From contig CAKPHJ010000032.1 of the NCBI GenBank assembly GCA_934157205.1, positions 1 through 12,546 of the forward strand: a stretch of DNA of 12,546 nt, read 5' to 3'. Each line of letters starts with the position of its first letter. The first letter of the stretch is position 1. The translations under genes and the position numbers were made by a program. This document shows positions 10,995 to 12,546 of this stretch, one piece after another. The notes below the pieces were generated by a model. The model searched no databases. It was given only the letters and a program-made list of their open reading frames with translations, and was not told the DNA's origin. This DNA is from an uncultured Clostridia bacterium. Lineage in GTDB: Bacteria > Bacillota > Clostridia > TANB77 > CAG-508.

Positions 10995-12464
10995 ATGAAG
11001 AGTATGAAAAACATAAAAAGCATACTTGTTATATCTGTAATAGGAATAATAAGCTTGTTTTTTATAAATATGAGTTTAGCTGCAGATACTGCAAAAGTAA
11101 AAGTAGAAACAGCAAACTTAAGAGAAAACGCTAATGAAAACAGCAAAATTTTAGAATTACTTTCGTTAAATGATAAAGTCGAAATACTAGAGAAAAATGG
11201 AGAATGGTATAAAGTAAAAGTAGACGGAATAACAGGTTATTTAAGAAAAGACCTAATAACATTAGATGAAACAGAACAAAATACAACTAGCATCAAAAAC
11301 GATGCAAATACTACAGTAAATACAGAAAATAAAACAAGCGAAGAAAACATTACAAGTACTGAAAACACAGTAAACCAAAATACTGAAAATGTACAAAAAG
11401 AAAACACAGAAGAAAATACAACAAATACTACACAAACAACAGAAGAAGAACAAAAAGTGGAAAATACAGAAACACAAGAGCAAAAAACAGAAAAAACAAA
11501 ATTAGGAAAATACATTATAACTGAAACATCAAAATTAAAAATTATTCCACTAATAAATGCAACAGACATTATAGAAGTAAAAAAAGATGAAGAAGTTGAA
11601 GTAGTAGAAATACTAAACGGTTGGGCTTGTGTAGAAACACAAACAACAAAAGGTTGGATAAGAGAAGAAAAATTAAAAACACAAGAACAAATAGAACAAG
11701 AAAAAAGACAAAAAGAAGAACAACAACAAAAAGAGCTTGAAAAACAAAAGCAAGAACAAGAACAAAAAGCAGTTTCAAAAACACTATATGTAAATACAAC
11801 AACAGTAAATGTTAGAAAAGAAGCTAATACAACATCTGAAATAATTACAACATTAGCAGTAAATACAGAAGTTAAAGTTGTAGAAGAAGTAAGTGGCTGG
11901 AGCAAAGTAGAAGTAAATGGGAAAGAAGGTTATATCTCTTCATCACTTTTATCTACAACAAAACAAGAAACATCAAGAGCTTCAACACCTAGAACAAAAA
12001 CACAAACTAACACAGCAAATACTAGCAATAAAACAACAGAAACATCAAATAGCAACAAAGAAACAGCAAAAACACAAACTACAACAACATCAGTAGCAGG
12101 AAGTGGAGCATCAGTTGTAGCAAAAGCTCAAAGCTATATTGGTAGTAGATATGTTTATGGTGGTATGTCACCTAGTGGATTTGATTGTTCAGGATTTACA
12201 TCATATATATATAAACAATTTGGTATAAGCCTAAACAGAACTGCAGCAGGTCAATATTCAAATGGTACAGCAGTTAGTAAGGGACAATTACAAACAGGAG
12301 ATTTAGTAATGTTTGGTAAATCTGGAATAAATCATGTTGGAATTTATGTTGGTGGAGGAATGATGGTACATGCAGCTAATCCATCTAGAGGAGTTACAAC
12401 AGACTCAATATATTCTGGATATTACAACAACAATTATGTAGGAGCAAGAAGAATAATAAATTAG
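10995..12464 (+). CDS. Secreted NlpC/P60 peptidoglycan endopeptidase with three SH3 domains
   Basis: The 489-residue exported protein has a signal peptide at 1-30, probably cut after SLAA. SH3b domains lie at about 33-90 (ETANLRENANENSKIL), 170-228 (weaker) and 263-320 (TTVNVRKEANTTSEII). They are separated by Thr/Asn/Glu-rich and Gln/Lys/Glu-rich linkers, the latter likely coiled coil (230-258). After a Ser/Thr linker comes the NlpC/P60 domain (372-489), with catalytic Cys398 in FDCSGF, His447 in NHVGIYVGGG and His459 in MMVHAANP. Such enzymes cleave the D-Glu to diamino-acid bond in wall stem peptides during growth or separation. AAGGAG precedes the ATG; a second ATG at 11004 is less well placed. 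It has its own promoter. Whether its role is growth, separation or spore-related is not shown. Confidence 0.93.
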   Translation: MKSMKNIKSILVISVIGIISLFFINMSLAADTAKVKVETANLRENANENSKILELLSLNDKVEILEKNGEWYKVKVDGITGYLRKDLITLDETEQNTTSIKNDANTTVNTENKTSEENITSTENTVNQNTENVQKENTEENTTNTTQTTEEEQKVENTETQEQKTEKTKLGKYIITETSKLKIIPLINATDIIEVKKDEEVEVVEILNGWACVETQTTKGWIREEKLKTQEQIEQEKRQKEEQQQKELEKQKQEQEQKAVSKTLYVNTTTVNVRKEANTTSEIITTLAVNTEVKVVEEVSGWSKVEVNGKEGYISSSLLSTTKQETSRASTPRTKTQTNTANTSNKTTETSNSNKETAKTQTTTTSVAGSGASVVAKAQSYIGSRYVYGGMSPSGFDCSGFTSYIYKQFGISLNRTAAGQYSNGTAVSKGQLQTGDLVMFGKSGINHVGIYVGGGMMVHAANPSRGVTTDSIYSGYYNNNYVGARRIIN

Positions 12465-12483
12465 CAATTAAGAAAGGAAAAAA

Positions 12484-12546
12484 ATGAAAAAAAACATAAA
12501 AATACCAGTCTTGATTGCAATAATTGGATATATAATAGGTATATTA
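12484..12546 (+). CDS. Start of an exported or membrane protein (3' end outside window)
   Basis: ATG at 12484 follows GAAAGGAAAAA by a normal spacing and is 20 bases after the NlpC/P60 stop with no terminator between, so it is probably co-transcribed with that gene. The 21 visible residues (MKKNIKIPVLIAIIG, then YIIGIL) are a basic N-terminus followed by a hydrophobic stretch, as in a signal peptide or membrane anchor. Nothing more can be said. Confidence 0.7.
   Translation, partial: MKKNIKIPVLIAIIGYIIGIL

Noticed and set aside
11237..11905. 222-codon minus-strand frame opposite the NlpC/P60 gene
   Set aside because: A Ser/Cys/Phe/Val-rich mirror of the Thr/Asn/Gln/Glu-rich linkers, with no ribosome-binding site or family signature.

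Overview
The window is a very AT-rich stretch from an endospore-forming Firmicute, most likely an uncultured or gut-type Clostridia. The evidence is heavy use of AGA, ATA and AAA codons, strong AGGAGG Shine-Dalgarno sites, near-consensus sigma-A promoters, and a block of spore-formation genes in the yabG-veg-sipL order known from Clostridioides difficile.

Layout. (1) Bases 1-1023 hold the C-terminal part of a large serine recombinase that runs off the left edge. Its 3' end runs out of frame into the 3' two-thirds of spoIIID (992-1183), the mother-cell sporulation regulator. The spoIIID fragment has no start codon and begins inside its helix-turn-helix, so a recombinase-bearing element appears to be integrated in spoIIID, like the skin element in sigK. 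(2) A 50-residue zinc-ribbon protein lies on the minus strand (1311-1463). (3) yabG (spore-protein protease), veg and sipL (SPOCS plus LysM, the SpoIVA partner) follow. A palindromic repeat cluster sits between veg and sipL, and an 11-bp periodic repeat array lies upstream of veg. yunB overlaps the end of sipL but is broken by a single extra C. (4) ftsZ (5584-6540) encodes only the globular GTPase and has no C-terminal tail. (5) A PaaI-type thioesterase, a four-helix membrane protein and a DUF1653 protein form a probable operon. (6) A Panacea/SocA-domain protein and an overlapping unknown gene (8292-9154) look like a toxin-antitoxin module with its own consensus promoter and terminator. (7) A GNAT acetyltransferase faces the minus-strand rplM-rpsI ribosomal operon across a shared bidirectional terminator. 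(8) Back-to-back consensus promoters drive rplM-rpsI leftward and a secreted triple-SH3 NlpC/P60 endopeptidase rightward. The start of another exported or membrane protein runs off the right edge.

How the parts fit. SpoIIID, YabG, SipL and YunB belong to the mother-cell programme that builds and matures the spore envelope. If the element in spoIIID is excised during sporulation, it would be a developmental switch at the top of that programme. If it is not, then together with the frameshifted yunB it suggests a lineage losing sporulation. The window cannot decide between these, because the other end of the element lies outside it.
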